DNA of 64,000 nt, taken from contig NZ_CP005986.1 in NCBI RefSeq assembly GCF_000175575.2, positions 379,549 through 443,548 on the forward strand, written 5' to 3'. This DNA comes from Acidithiobacillus caldus ATCC 51756. GTDB lineage: Bacteria; Pseudomonadota; Gammaproteobacteria; Acidithiobacillales; Acidithiobacillaceae. Every line of letters starts with the position of its first letter. Position 1 is the stretch's first letter. Position numbers and translations under genes: made by a program. The notes beneath the pieces are model-generated. The model worked only from the letters and a program-made list of their open reading frames with translations. It ran no database searches and was not told the origin of the DNA. Positions 37,645 through 46,369 of this stretch are shown one piece after another.

Positions 37645-38538
37645 TCAAGCAGAGGATACAGTGGCCTGGGCGGCCAGCGTCTCGCGCAGGGCGACGCGCC
37701 AGTGCGCCGCGGCACCCAGAGCGGCGTAGGATCGGCTCTTGTCCAACTGGCTGTTGGCGGGACGCCGGGCCGGGGTAGGGTAGGCGCTACTGGGAATGGC
37801 TTCGATGGGGATGCGGCGGGAAAGCAGCCCCAAAGCCAAGGCCTCTTCCTGGATGGCCACGGCAAAATCGTACCAGGAGGCGACCCCGGCATCGGTCCAG
37901 TGCTGGATACCGCGAAAATCGGGTCGCGCAAGCGCCCGCCAGAGGGCACCGGCAAGGCTGTGGGCGGAGGTGGGGCTCCCCACCTGATCACAGACGACGC
38001 GCAGCAGCGGCCGGTTTTCCATGAGCCGCAGCATGGTCTGCAGAAAATTTTGCCCCCAGGGCGCATACACCCAACTCGTGCGCAGAATGAGGGCTTGCTC
38101 GCCGAGGATCGCCGCTATGGCCTCTTCACCCGCCACCTTACTGGCGCCGTAGGCATTGATGGGGGCAGTGGGATCTTCGGGGCGGTAGGGTTGTCCTTGA
38201 CTCCCCGAAAACACGAAGTCCGTGGAGATGTGCAGCAGTTCCGCACCCAGTTCTCGGGCGGCGCGAGCCAGATGGGCCGGGCCTTGGGCGTTGATGGCGT
38301 AGGCCTGATCGGCCTCGGATTCAGCGCGGTCCACGGCGGTGTAGGCAGCGGCATTGATGATGACCTGGGGCCGATGGGCGGCAAGGGCTTTAGCTACGGA
38401 TCCCGCGTCGGCGACATCCAGGGCTTGCCGATGGAGGAAAACGGCATCGACCTCCGCTGGCACCGTCTGCGCCAAGGCGCGGCCCACCTGGCCCCCGGCC
38501 CCTGTGACCAGCACCCGTTTGCGACTTGCTCCCGCCAT
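37645..38538 (-). CDS. rfbD: dTDP-4-dehydrorhamnose reductase
   Basis: Final enzyme of dTDP-L-rhamnose synthesis (NADPH-dependent reduction), 297 residues. The N-terminal VLVTGAGGQVGRAL is the nucleotide-binding motif; INAAAYTAVDRAESE and the YGASKVAGEEAI Tyr-Lys pair are conserved. ATG 38538 is the likely start; ATG 38553 would add five residues. It lies 4 nt after an unrelated small membrane-protein gene. Confidence 0.96.
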   Translation of the reverse strand: MAGASRKRVLVTGAGGQVGRALAQTVPAEVDAVFLHRQALDVADAGSVAKALAAHRPQVIINAAAYTAVDRAESEADQAYAINAQGPAHLARAARELGAELLHISTDFVFSGSQGQPYRPEDPTAPINAYGASKVAGEEAIAAILGEQALILRTSWVYAPWGQNFLQTMLRLMENRPLLRVVCDQVGSPTSAHSLAGALWRALARPDFRGIQHWTDAGVASWYDFAVAIQEEALALGLLSRRIPIEAIPSSAYPTPARRPANSQLDKSRSYAALGAAAHWRVALRETLAAQATVSSA

Positions 38539-38542
38539 GGCT

Positions 38543-39109
38543 TCAGGGCCCATGGCGCTCCAGCAAACCCCGGAGCAGCGGGTAGAGCGGCACGGACGGC
38601 TCCGGCTCCGAACGGCTCGCGGGCGGATATGGGTAGAGAAATTCGTAAAAGTTGTCCATGGGCAGACCCTGGGTGTCGTAGGCCTGGACACGAATTTCCG
38701 CACCCTGGCGTTCCACCAGGATATGGCAGGCACGGGCAGCGTGGGCGCGGGGCAGCTGCGTCTGGAAGGGCGAGCCTGGCATGCCGCAGGCGGCGTGCGG
38801 AAAGGCATCACGCCATTCCTGCAGGAGACTGTCTTCGAGCTTGGCGGCAACCTTGGCCGAGGGGAGCAGCAGGGCGCGTCGGTCGGCCCAGGCGGCATCC
38901 ACGGCCGCACGCTCACCCGGCGCGCTGACGGCCACGAGCTGATGGAGGCGGTCCAGATTCTCCAGGGCCATGGTGAGTTCGGTGCGGACGGCTGCCTGGC
39001 GATGGATGATGTGCACACTCAGGGCAATGGCGCCGATGCCGTAGGCGGCAATGATGCCCAGCAGAATCCAGGCAAAGCGACGGCGGGCACGGGGCGATGG
39101 TGCGCTCAT
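38543..39109 (-). CDS. Single-span membrane protein of unknown function
   Basis: Not recognised. The 188-residue product has a basic N-terminus (RARRRF) followed by one transmembrane segment (about residues 13-33, AWILLGIIAAYGIGAIALSV). A helical region with a possible coiled coil (TELTMALENLDRLHQLVAV) comes next, then a C-terminal domain with two Cys (FPHAACGMPGS, ARACHILV). The orientation rule suggests that the C-terminal part is periplasmic. It sits in the middle of the rhamnose genes with tight spacing on both sides (4-nt overlap with DUF3579, 4-nt gap to rfbD), so it is cotranscribed with them. Confidence 0.7.
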   Translation of the reverse strand: MSAPSPRARRRFAWILLGIIAAYGIGAIALSVHIIHRQAAVRTELTMALENLDRLHQLVAVSAPGERAAVDAAWADRRALLLPSAKVAAKLEDSLLQEWRDAFPHAACGMPGSPFQTQLPRAHAARACHILVERQGAEIRVQAYDTQGLPMDNFYEFLYPYPPASRSEPEPSVPLYPLLRGLLERHGP

Positions 39110-39444
39110 CCGGGGCTGCTGCGGCGGGAGTCGCGTCGTGGCATCTCACCCAGCAGGCTGGCACGCTTTTGCGCGACGCTGCCCGGCTCGTAGTGCATTA
39201 CCAGATGATTTTCCTTGGCGAAATGGAGAATCTCCTTGTAGGCCTCGGGACGGATCTTTTCCAGTTCCTCGTCCATGAGGATGGCGGCGTTACCGTTGAT
39301 GGTGGCGGGCTCGATGTATGGCAGATAATGGATCTTGTGGTCGATACCAAAATGGGCAAGGCCCACGCCCTCGATGAGCATCTCCGCCCAGGCCGAGGGT
39401 CGAAACTTCCGCCCGCTGGCCGTGATTCCTTCAATGATGATCAT
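39106..39444 (-). CDS. DUF3579 family protein
   Basis: Small cytoplasmic protein of 112 residues starting MIIIEGITASGRKFRPSAWAEML, the N-terminal signature I associate with DUF3579 proteins of beta- and related proteobacteria. No function is established. ATGA overlap with the following membrane-protein gene; 60 nt downstream of rfbC. A longer reading to 39477 lacks a better ribosome site. Confidence 0.8.
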   Translation of the reverse strand: MIIIEGITASGRKFRPSAWAEMLIEGVGLAHFGIDHKIHYLPYIEPATINGNAAILMDEELEKIRPEAYKEILHFAKENHLVMHYEPGSVAQKRASLLGEMPRRDSRRSSPG

Positions 39445-39504
39445 GCAGCGCCCCTCCGTGAACCGGCGCCATAGCATACCGCAAAGCGGGGCGGGCGGGA
39501 AAAG

Positions 39505-40053
39505 TCAGGGGAAGCACTCCAGTTGGGCGAGGAGGCTGCCGGCGGCGTCCTTGGCGGCAAGGGTGGGCTGGCTGCCGGGCGCAAGGGGCCACTGGACGCC
39601 TACGCTGGGGTCGTCCCAGCGCAGGCAGCGCTCGGCTTCGGGCAGATAATAGTCCGTGGTCTTGTACAGAAAGTCTGCCTGCTCCGACAGCACCAGAAAA
39701 CCGTGGGCGAAGCCCGGTGGTACCCAGAGCATCTGGGCATTGTCGGCGCTGAGCCTTGCCCCCACCCAGCGCCCAAAGTGCGGTGAACTGCGGCGCAGGT
39801 CCACGGCGACATCAAAGACCTCTCCCGCAACCACCCGCACCAGTTTGCCCTGGGGCTGACGGATCTGGTAGTGCAGGCCGCGCAGAACCCCGCGTTGGGA
39901 GCGGCTGTGGTTGTCCTGGACGAAATCCAGGTCCAGTCCGGCGGCGGCAAAGCTGCGGCGATTCCAGCTCTCGAGGAAGAAACCGCGGGCATCGCCGAAA
40001 ACCCGCGGCGTGATGAGGAGTACCTCGGGGATGGCCAGGGCCTCGATGTTCAT
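39505..40053 (-). CDS. rfbC: dTDP-4-dehydrorhamnose 3,5-epimerase
   Basis: Cupin-fold epimerase of the dTDP-L-rhamnose pathway, 182 residues. The catalytic His lies in [21 protein letters not shown], with Asp and Tyr of the active site in [14 protein letters not shown] and [13 protein letters not shown]. The N-terminal [23 protein letters not shown] is characteristic. It overlaps rfbA by 4 nt. Confidence 0.97.
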   Translation of the reverse strand: MNIEALAIPEVLLITPRVFGDARGFFLESWNRRSFAAAGLDLDFVQDNHSRSQRGVLRGLHYQIRQPQGKLVRVVAGEVFDVAVDLRRSSPHFGRWVGARLSADNAQMLWVPPGFAHGFLVLSEQADFLYKTTDYYLPEAERCLRWDDPSVGVQWPLAPGSQPTLAAKDAAGSLLAQLECFP

Positions 40054-40934
40054 TCCGGTCTTCCTCCCTCCTCCAGCAGGCGCAGCAGATAGTCGCCATA
40101 GCCGCTCTTGCGCAGGGGTTCGGCCAGCCTGCGCAAGGCTTCGTCGTCGACGTAGCCCAGCCGCCAGGCGATCTCTTCGGGACAGGCTACCTTCAGCCCC
40201 TGGCGCTCCTCCAGGGTACGGATGAACTGGGCGGCGTTGAGCAGATCGGCGTGGGTTCCGGTATCGAGCCAGGCCGTGCCACGACCGAGTATCTCCACGC
40301 GCAATTTGCCGTGGTTGAGGTAGAGGTTGTTGAGGTCGGTGATCTCCAGTTCACCGCGGGCCGATGGGCGCAGCTGGCGCGCCAGACGGCTGCCGTCGGC
40401 GTCGTAGAAGTACAGGCCGGTGACGGCGAAGGGTGAGCGCGGTTGGGCAGGCTTCTCAGAAAGGCGCAAGGCGCGACCGGCGGCATCGAACTCCACGACC
40501 CCATAGGCTTTGGGGTTGGCCACGTGGTAGGCAAAGATGGTGGCGCCAGCGTGATCGGCGGCGGTGGCCTGTAATTTTTCGCTGAGCTCGTGGCCGTAAA
40601 AGACGTTATCGCCCAGCACGAGGGCCGAGGGCGCACCCGCCAGAAAGTCCTCGGCAATGATGAGGGCCTGGGCAAGTCCCTCAGGGCGCGCCTGTTCCGC
40701 GTAGTGGAAATCCAGCCCCCACTGGCTACCATCGCCCAGCAGTTGCTGAAAGCGGGGTAGGTCCGTCGGTGTGGAGATGATCAGAACCTCGCGGATGCCG
40801 GCGAGCATCAGGGTGGAGAGGGGATAGTAGATGAGGGGCTTGTCGTAGACGGGCATGAGCTGTTTGCTCAGAACCTGCGTCAAGGGATAGAGACGGGTAC
40901 CCGAGCCGCCCGCCAGAATGATGCCTTTACGCAT
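40050..40934 (-). CDS. rfbA: Glucose-1-phosphate thymidylyltransferase
   Basis: First enzyme of dTDP-L-rhamnose synthesis, 294 residues from ATG 40934 ([19 protein letters not shown]). The signature [32 protein letters not shown], the [13 protein letters not shown] metal-binding region and [11 protein letters not shown] are conserved. It overlaps the end of galU by 8 nt and rfbC by 4 nt. An in-frame extension upstream lies within galU and is rejected. Confidence 0.97.
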   Translation of the reverse strand: MRKGIILAGGSGTRLYPLTQVLSKQLMPVYDKPLIYYPLSTLMLAGIREVLIISTPTDLPRFQQLLGDGSQWGLDFHYAEQARPEGLAQALIIAEDFLAGAPSALVLGDNVFYGHELSEKLQATAADHAGATIFAYHVANPKAYGVVEFDAAGRALRLSEKPAQPRSPFAVTGLYFYDADGSRLARQLRPSARGELEITDLNNLYLNHGKLRVEILGRGTAWLDTGTHADLLNAAQFIRTLEERQGLKVACPEEIAWRLGYVDDEALRRLAEPLRKSGYGDYLLRLLEEGGRPE

Positions 40935-41823
40935 CTTTGTGCTCGCTGGCACGGGCGGCGCAGAGTCCGTCGAGGTAGCGCACGAAGGCGGGACCAACCT
41001 CGGGATGCAGCTGGGCAAAGGCAATGGTGGCCTGCAGGTAGCCGAGCTTGTCGCCACAGTCGAAGCGCTGACCGCGGAAGCGGTAGGCCAGAACCTGGCG
41101 CTCACCCAAAAGGTTGGCGATGGCGTCCGTCAGCTGGATTTCGCCGCCGGCGCCACTGCCAAGATGCTCCAGAAAGTGGAAGATCCGAGCCGGCAGGATG
41201 TAACGTCCCACCACGCCGAGATTGGATGGCGCGTCTTCCGGCCGGGGTTTTTCGACGATGCGACTGACCTGGAAGATGTTGTCGTCCCAGGGTCTGGCAT
41301 CCACCACGCCGTAGCGCGAACTGTGCTCCCGGGGGATTTCCTCCACGCCCAGAATACCGGCCTGATAGTGCCGATACTGCTCGACCATCTGGCTAAGTAC
41401 GGGTTCCGTTGCCAGCATCAGATCGTCTGCCAAAAGTACGGCAAAGGGCTCGTTACCCACCACCGGACGCGCCATGAGGACGGCGTGGCCGAGGCCCAAG
41501 GGATAGGGCTGGCGCAGGAAAATGGTGCTGACGTGGCTGGGGAGAATGGCCCGCACCTGGTCGAGGAGCGCGGTTTTCTGCTTCTTTTCCAGCTCCATCT
41601 CCAGTTCGTAAGAAACGTCGAAGTGGTCGGCGATGGCCCGTTTGCCGCGACCGGTGACGAAGATGAGCTGATCGACGCCGGCGGCGATGGCTTCCTCCAC
41701 GGCGTATTGGATGAGCGGCTTGTCCACCACCGGCATCATCTCCTTGGGACTGGCCTTGGTGGCGGGAAGAAAGCGGGTACCCAGACCCGCCACGGGGAAT
41801 ACGGCTTTACGCACGAGCTCCAT
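40927..41823 (-). CDS. galU: UTP-glucose-1-phosphate uridylyltransferase
   Basis: Makes UDP-glucose for LPS, exopolysaccharide and related glycans. It has 298 residues. The nucleotide-binding N-terminus is [47 protein letters not shown] carries the metal-binding Asp pair and [20 protein letters not shown] the sugar-binding region. It opens the nucleotide-sugar cluster and is 63 nt downstream of the DUF502 gene. Confidence 0.96.
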   Translation of the reverse strand: MELVRKAVFPVAGLGTRFLPATKASPKEMMPVVDKPLIQYAVEEAIAAGVDQLIFVTGRGKRAIADHFDVSYELEMELEKKQKTALLDQVRAILPSHVSTIFLRQPYPLGLGHAVLMARPVVGNEPFAVLLADDLMLATEPVLSQMVEQYRHYQAGILGVEEIPREHSSRYGVVDARPWDDNIFQVSRIVEKPRPEDAPSNLGVVGRYILPARIFHFLEHLGSGAGGEIQLTDAIANLLGERQVLAYRFRGQRFDCGDKLGYLQATIAFAQLHPEVGPAFVRYLDGLCAARASEHKDA

Positions 41824-41886
41824 GTCGTCTCCTCACGGTATTGTCGGCGCCAGTATAGTGAGCCGGGTCGAAGGCGGCAAAACCCC

Positions 41887-42588
41887 TCAGGGCTGCGGTG
41901 CCTTGCCGGGGTCCGCCTGCTCCACGCTGTCTGTGGCCGCCTTGACCGCCTGCAGTTTTTCGCGCAGGTGCCGCCCGCTGCCCACCCCGCCTGCCATGGC
42001 AAAGCGCAGCGCCTGCTGTGGCGAAAGCTCTGGCAGCGGGATGAGCTTGTCGCGCGGCACCACATAGGTGAAGCCGCCGATGTTGTAGGCCATGGGCACA
42101 TAGACGGCCAGACAGTCCTCGCCCAGGCCCGGCACTTCGCTCAGTTCGTCCCGGGTGACCAGGCCGATGACGTAAGCGCCGGCGCCATTCTGGGGGACCA
42201 GCACGGCGCTGCGAAAACCACGGTCCTTACCGCCCAGAAGGAGTTCCACCGTTTCCTGGATGGTGCTGTAGATGCTGTGGAATACCGGGATGCGCTCGAG
42301 TACGGCATTGATCCGTTCAAAGATCCAGGCCGACAGGGTGTGCGAGGCCAGAAAGCCAACGCCGAGGATGGTGACGAGGGTCAACAGAATACCGAGACCG
42401 GGGATGTCCACACCAAAGAGGGCATGGATGGGGCCGTTGAAGATTCCATCCACCCAGCGCCCCACCAGCAGCACGAAGTAGACGGTTAGGCCGATGGGCA
42501 GGGAGATCAGCAGGCCCTGGACAAACCAGCGGCGCAGATGCCAGCGCCGCGAGGGTGGAACTTTCGGAGGACTGGATACGGGTAGCAT
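41887..42588 (-). CDS. DUF502 family membrane protein
   Basis: Inner membrane protein of 233 residues with two N-terminal membrane spans (about residues 23-44 and 58-82). A conserved cytoplasmic/peripheral domain follows: IPVFHSIYSTIQETVELLL, then VYVPMAYNIGGFTYVVPRDKLIPLPELSPQQALRFAMAGG, the DUF502 hallmark. Start ATG 42588 has a GAGG ribosome site; ATG 42627 would add 13 residues. The function of the family is not known. It may be cotranscribed with galU. Confidence 0.85.
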   Translation of the reverse strand: MLPVSSPPKVPPSRRWHLRRWFVQGLLISLPIGLTVYFVLLVGRWVDGIFNGPIHALFGVDIPGLGILLTLVTILGVGFLASHTLSAWIFERINAVLERIPVFHSIYSTIQETVELLLGGKDRGFRSAVLVPQNGAGAYVIGLVTRDELSEVPGLGEDCLAVYVPMAYNIGGFTYVVPRDKLIPLPELSPQQALRFAMAGGVGSGRHLREKLQAVKAATDSVEQADPGKAPQP

Positions 42589-42664
42589 GGTGGCCTCGGC
42601 GAAGGTCAGTGGTGGCTGTGGAAGCATAGCAAGGCCACCCCCTGGGGCAAAGGGACGTCGTCGT

Positions 42665-44065
42665 TCACGGCGCTTCCTCGTCGCCCTGATTCTTGAACTC
42701 CTGCGGGGTGAGTTCGTGCTTGCGCATCAGCTTGTAGAGGTCCGTGCGGTGCCGACCGGCAATGCGCGCCGCCCGCGAGATGTTGCCATCCGTTGCGCGC
42801 AGCAGGTTCTCGAGATAGCCGCGTTCAAAGGCCGCTTTGGCATCTTGCAAAGGCGGGAAGGCACTGCGTCCGCCGGCGCGACTGGGGTCGGGAATGGTTT
42901 CGGCGGCCACCCAGCCTTTTTCCGTCAGGGCTGCGGCCAGGGTGACGGCATTCTCCAGTTCGCGGACATTGCCGGGCCAGGGGCGGCAGATCAGCTTGTC
43001 CAGGGCCTCCGGGCTGAATCCTTGGATGGGGCGACGCAGGCGGGCGATCTCCCGATCGAGAAAGTGCTGGGCCAAGAGCAGGATGTCCTCGGGGCGTTCG
43101 GCAAGGCTCGGCACCCGCAGTGGAATCACGTGGAGGCGGTAGTACAGATCCTCGCGAAAGGCGCCGCTGGCCGTCAGGGCGCAGATGTCCTGGTGCGTGG
43201 CGCTGATGACGCGGATGTCCACGCGATACTCCTCCCGCGATCCCACCGGTCGCAGGGTGCCCTCTTGCAAAACGCGCAGGAGCTTGACCTGCAGGCTCAG
43301 GGGAAGATCGGCAATCTCGTCCAGAAACAGGGTGCCGCCGTCGGCGGCGCGGATGAGACCGGGGTGATCCTGGCTGGCGCCGGTGAAGGCCCCCTTGACG
43401 TGCCCGAAGAGCTCGCTCTCGGCCAGATCGGCGACGATGGCGCCGCAGTTGACGGCGACGAATGGGCCCTGGGCGCGGGGGCTGGCGGCGTGGATGGCGC
43501 GCGCCACCCGCTCCTTGCCCGAGCCGCTCTCGCCCGTGAGGAAGACGCTGGTCTGGGAGTGGGCAACGCGGGTCAGTTCATCCACGAGCTTGGCCATGAC
43601 GGGACTGCGGTGCAGGATCATCTGCCCGGCCAGATCCTTCAGCGTGGCGCGCAGGCGGCTGGTTTCGCGACTTGCCTGACGCTGGCGCAGGGCGGCGGCG
43701 ACCAGGGATTCCAGCTCCTCACTGCTGAAGGGTTTGCCAAGATAGCCAAAGGCTTGCGCACGCATGGCGGCGACGGCGTTGGGGATGCTGCCGTGGGCGG
43801 TGAGGAGGATCACCGGCAACTCGGGATCCAGCTCCTGCACCGCTTCGAGGACTTCCATGCCATCCATTTCGGGCATGCGCAGGTCGGTGATGACCAGATC
43901 CGGAAGTTCTCGCTCCATGGCCTTGACCGCCTGCACCGGCGTGCTGAAGGCCTGTACCTTATGCCCTTCACTCTCCAGCCAGAGGCCGAGAAGGCGCAGG
44001 AAATCGGCATCGTCGTCGATGATGCAGATGTGGCCAGGGTCGCTACCCAGGGACTTTCGACTCAT
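42665..44065 (-). CDS. glrR: Sigma-54-dependent response regulator (GlrR/QseF-like)
   Basis: Transcription activator of 466 residues. Receiver domain (about 10-125) with phospho-acceptor Asp61 in DLVITDLRMPEMDG and Lys in GYLGKPF. AAA+ domain (about 150-390) with Walker A GESGSGKE, GAFTGA sigma-54 contact loop and Walker B GGTLFLDEIADLP. Fis-type HTH at the C-terminus (ISRAARIAGRHRTDLYKLM). It is translationally coupled to the lipoprotein gene upstream. The kinase-lipoprotein-regulator order is that of glrK-glrG-glrR (qseE-qseG-qseF). Confidence 0.9.
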   Translation of the reverse strand: MSRKSLGSDPGHICIIDDDADFLRLLGLWLESEGHKVQAFSTPVQAVKAMERELPDLVITDLRMPEMDGMEVLEAVQELDPELPVILLTAHGSIPNAVAAMRAQAFGYLGKPFSSEELESLVAAALRQRQASRETSRLRATLKDLAGQMILHRSPVMAKLVDELTRVAHSQTSVFLTGESGSGKERVARAIHAASPRAQGPFVAVNCGAIVADLAESELFGHVKGAFTGASQDHPGLIRAADGGTLFLDEIADLPLSLQVKLLRVLQEGTLRPVGSREEYRVDIRVISATHQDICALTASGAFREDLYYRLHVIPLRVPSLAERPEDILLLAQHFLDREIARLRRPIQGFSPEALDKLICRPWPGNVRELENAVTLAAALTEKGWVAAETIPDPSRAGGRSAFPPLQDAKAAFERGYLENLLRATDGNISRAARIAGRHRTDLYKLMRKHELTPQEFKNQGDEEAP

Positions 44066-44550
44066 TGCGGGGCCTTTGTGGTGAGACTTTCCTCAGCCTG
44101 TTGATGCAAGAGCTGCTCCAGACGTTGCAGACGCTGCGCCGCCGATGCTTCCGCAGCCGATTTGGCGGGGGCCGTTGCCGGATGTGCGGCCTTCGGGAGC
44201 TCCGTCGGTAGGCAGGAAAGGCGGCGCCGTTGCAACGAACGGCTATAGGCGATGAGGTTCTGCCAGGGCTGTATCTCCTCGGCCACCTTGGGGTTTTGCG
44301 CGGCCATCTGCAACTCCCGTGCGGCGTTGTCGACATTGGTACTGGTCAGTGGCGCCTGCTGCAGGTAGCCTCTGGCCAGGGCAAAATGGATACGGGCGCA
44401 GTCGACGCCATCGGCCGCGCCGCAGTGACCAAGCTCCGTCAAAAGCTGCGCCCGGCTGGAGCTTGCGGCTGGCTCTGCGGACGGAAGTATCTGGGCACAG
44501 GCAGCCAGGGCCGGCAGGACCAGAAGCACAATGGAGCTACGGATGTTCAT
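44062..44550 (-). CDS. Outer membrane lipoprotein of the GlrK/GlrR system (GlrG/QseG-like)
   Basis: A 162-residue lipoprotein with lipobox LAAC (Cys18) after a short signal peptide. A helical domain follows (HFALARGYLQQAPLTSTNVDNAARELQMAAQNPKVAEEIQPWQNLIAYSRSL), then an Ala-rich linker and a C-terminal coiled-coil-like helix (AAQRLQRLEQLLHQQ). Between a GlrK-like kinase and a GlrR-like regulator it corresponds to QseG/GlrG, which in E. coli contacts the kinase's periplasmic domain. It overlaps both neighbours by 4 nt. Sequence similarity to QseG is weak; synteny carries the call. Confidence 0.75.
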   Translation of the reverse strand: MNIRSSIVLLVLPALAACAQILPSAEPAASSSRAQLLTELGHCGAADGVDCARIHFALARGYLQQAPLTSTNVDNAARELQMAAQNPKVAEEIQPWQNLIAYSRSLQRRRLSCLPTELPKAAHPATAPAKSAAEASAAQRLQRLEQLLHQQAEESLTTKAPQ

Positions 44551-46031
44551 GGCTGTGCCTCGCGGGGTGGCGGAGCGGGAAGCCAGACCTCGGCACTGAG
44601 CCCCCCCTGGGGATGGTTGCGGACCCGGATCTCACCGTGCTGGGCAAGTACCAGTTCGCGGGCGATGGCCAGGCCGAGGCCGGTTCCGCGCGGCAGATTA
44701 CTGCTGGCAGAGACCTGAAAGAAGCGCTCGAAGACGCGGCCCAGGAGTGCCTCGGGTATGCCCGGGCCATGATCGCGCACCTGAATCCGTACCCCTGCGC
44801 CCTCCGCCCGCGCTGCGACGCGGATGGTATCTCCGGACACACTGTACTTGTGGGCATTGCTCACCAGATTGCTGAGGATCTGGAGCAGGCGCTTGGGATC
44901 GGCGCGCACCTGCAGTCCCGCGTCCACCGCGATTTCCATTTTCTGCTGACGACGGTCGAGGAGCGGCTGCATCCGTCCGCATAACTCCTGCAGTTGCGTC
45001 GCCAGTTCCAGATCCGTCACCGCATACTCCAGACTCTGTGCCTGCAGGGCATGCATGTCCAGCATCTCTTGGATGGCGAGGTAGAGTTCCTGGACCTGCC
45101 TCGAGATGATCTCCAGCACCTCGCGCTGTGCCTGGGAGAGTTTTCCGAGGCGCTCGCTGAGCATCAGCTCGGCGCCGGAGCGAGCCGAGGCCAGTGGCGT
45201 CTTGAGCTCGTGGGACACCTGACTGAGAAAGAGGTGGCGCAGGCGCTCCTCTTCGCGCAGGCGGCTCTGCATGGTCTCGATGCTCGCCGCCAGATCGCGG
45301 ATCTCCTGGGGCCCCTCGCGCACGAGGCGTGTTGCCCGCCCGGCCCCAAGGTCCTCCAGAGCGCGGCGGATCTCTGCCAGGGGGCGCGTCAGCGCCACCG
45401 CGACCCGCCAGGGAATCCACAGGGCGAGGGCTGCCGTCACCGCCACCAGCAGGTAGAGTAGCCAGACGGCCCGCGTCCGCGCCACGGCCGCCTGCTCCGA
45501 CTCGCGGGTGAAGAGTTTCCGCAGGCTAGCGTGGAGATCGGCCAGAGCCGCATCGACGCCAGCCTGGCCGGCCTTCCCATCCTTGGTCTGGACACCGGCG
45601 CGCCCGTAGTCGGCGAGGGCCTTGCTGAGTGCCATTATCCGACTGCCCAGTTCAGGGTGCCGGTTCTGCACGATGGGCAGGAGCTCCTGTAGTTCCTGCT
45701 GTTCCCTCTGCACCAGCGCGCGAAAGGTGCGCTCGTAGCCGCTGTGGGGAAGCACTCCGGCCAGACGCCGGTAGAATTCTGCCTGTCCTTGGGTGTCCCG
45801 GATCTCCAGAAGCTGTCGTTGTACCGGCAATGCCGTATCCAGCAGCACGTCGCTGCTACTGCCCAGGCTGTGAATGGCTTGCAAGGCGAGGGCCACGAGC
45901 AGCACCACCATGAGGAAGATGAGCAGGGCAGCGGCCCGCACCCGCCGCGGAATGGACCCACCCTGGCGGCTATCCACAGGCACGCCGGCAGCCCAGCTTC
46001 CATCCGTCTCCAATCCCTTGACCACGCTCAT
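44547..46031 (-). CDS. glrK: Sensor histidine kinase (GlrK/QseE-like)
   Basis: Membrane kinase of 494 residues. TM1 is at about 33-52, a helical periplasmic domain at about 53-187, TM2 at about 189-207, then a HAMP linker (RPLAEIRRALEDLGAGRATRL). The dimerisation domain has phospho-His274 in SQVSHELKTPL. The ATPase domain has N-box ILSNLVSNAHKYS, G1 VRDHGPGIPEALLG, F-box RFFQVS and G2 GTGLGLAIAREL. The periplasmic part is all-helical, as in GlrK. The start ATG 46031 has a GGGGAG site. Confidence 0.9.
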   Translation of the reverse strand: MSVVKGLETDGSWAAGVPVDSRQGGSIPRRVRAAALLIFLMVVLLVALALQAIHSLGSSSDVLLDTALPVQRQLLEIRDTQGQAEFYRRLAGVLPHSGYERTFRALVQREQQELQELLPIVQNRHPELGSRIMALSKALADYGRAGVQTKDGKAGQAGVDAALADLHASLRKLFTRESEQAAVARTRAVWLLYLLVAVTAALALWIPWRVAVALTRPLAEIRRALEDLGAGRATRLVREGPQEIRDLAASIETMQSRLREEERLRHLFLSQVSHELKTPLASARSGAELMLSERLGKLSQAQREVLEIISRQVQELYLAIQEMLDMHALQAQSLEYAVTDLELATQLQELCGRMQPLLDRRQQKMEIAVDAGLQVRADPKRLLQILSNLVSNAHKYSVSGDTIRVAARAEGAGVRIQVRDHGPGIPEALLGRVFERFFQVSASSNLPRGTGLGLAIARELVLAQHGEIRVRNHPQGGLSAEVWLPAPPPREAQP

Positions 46032-46195
46032 GATTGCACTCCCCGTAGCGGTTCGGGGCCTCCTTGATCCCGGCGAGCAGAATGTCAGTGTACGGGAGCG
46101 CCGATCTTTCGCCCACTGTAGTCATGTCGCTACGGCCGCCAAAGCCACGCTGGCGCGGGTGCTCTGACTCGCCCGTGCGCGGGTACGGGCCAAAA

Positions 46196-46213
46196 TGTCG
46201 GTAATCGTCTACA
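46196..46213 (+). promoter_or_regulatory. Candidate GlrR-type binding site
   Basis: TGTC (46196-46199), 10 nt, TACA (46210-46213). E. coli GlrR binds TGTC-N10-GACA; this matches 7 of 8 positions. It is centred about 110 nt upstream of the predicted start of the sigma-54 promoter at 46290, a normal distance for an activator of this class. Confidence 0.35.
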
Positions 46214-46289
46214 GGCGAAGCGCTGGGGCTGGGGCTTGGTCCGCCGCCGCCGCCGTCGGATGCGTCGCCAGGGCCTGTCGTTTCTGGGC

Positions 46290-46305
46290 TGGCACGAACC
46301 CTGCT
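46290..46305 (+). promoter_or_regulatory. Near-consensus sigma-54 promoter (-24/-12)
   Basis: The sequence TGGCACGAACCCTGCT matches the sigma-54 consensus TGGCACG-N4-TTGCW at all fixed positions except one (C for T at the first T of TTGC), with exact GG-N10-GC spacing. Transcription would start near 46316 and give a 54-nt AT-rich leader ending in an AAAGGAG ribosome site before the gene at 46370. It is divergent from the glrK-glrG-glrR operon. Confidence 0.75.
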
Positions 46306-46369
46306 TCAATGACTTGCAAAACATCAGAAAAAGTAAATTTGCTAATGGAATGACGGTAAAGGAGTCACG

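Noticed and set aside
39159-39172. TGGCACGCTTTTGC resembling a sigma-54 promoter
   Set aside because: GG to GC spacing is 9 nt instead of 10, and it lies inside the DUF3579 coding region.
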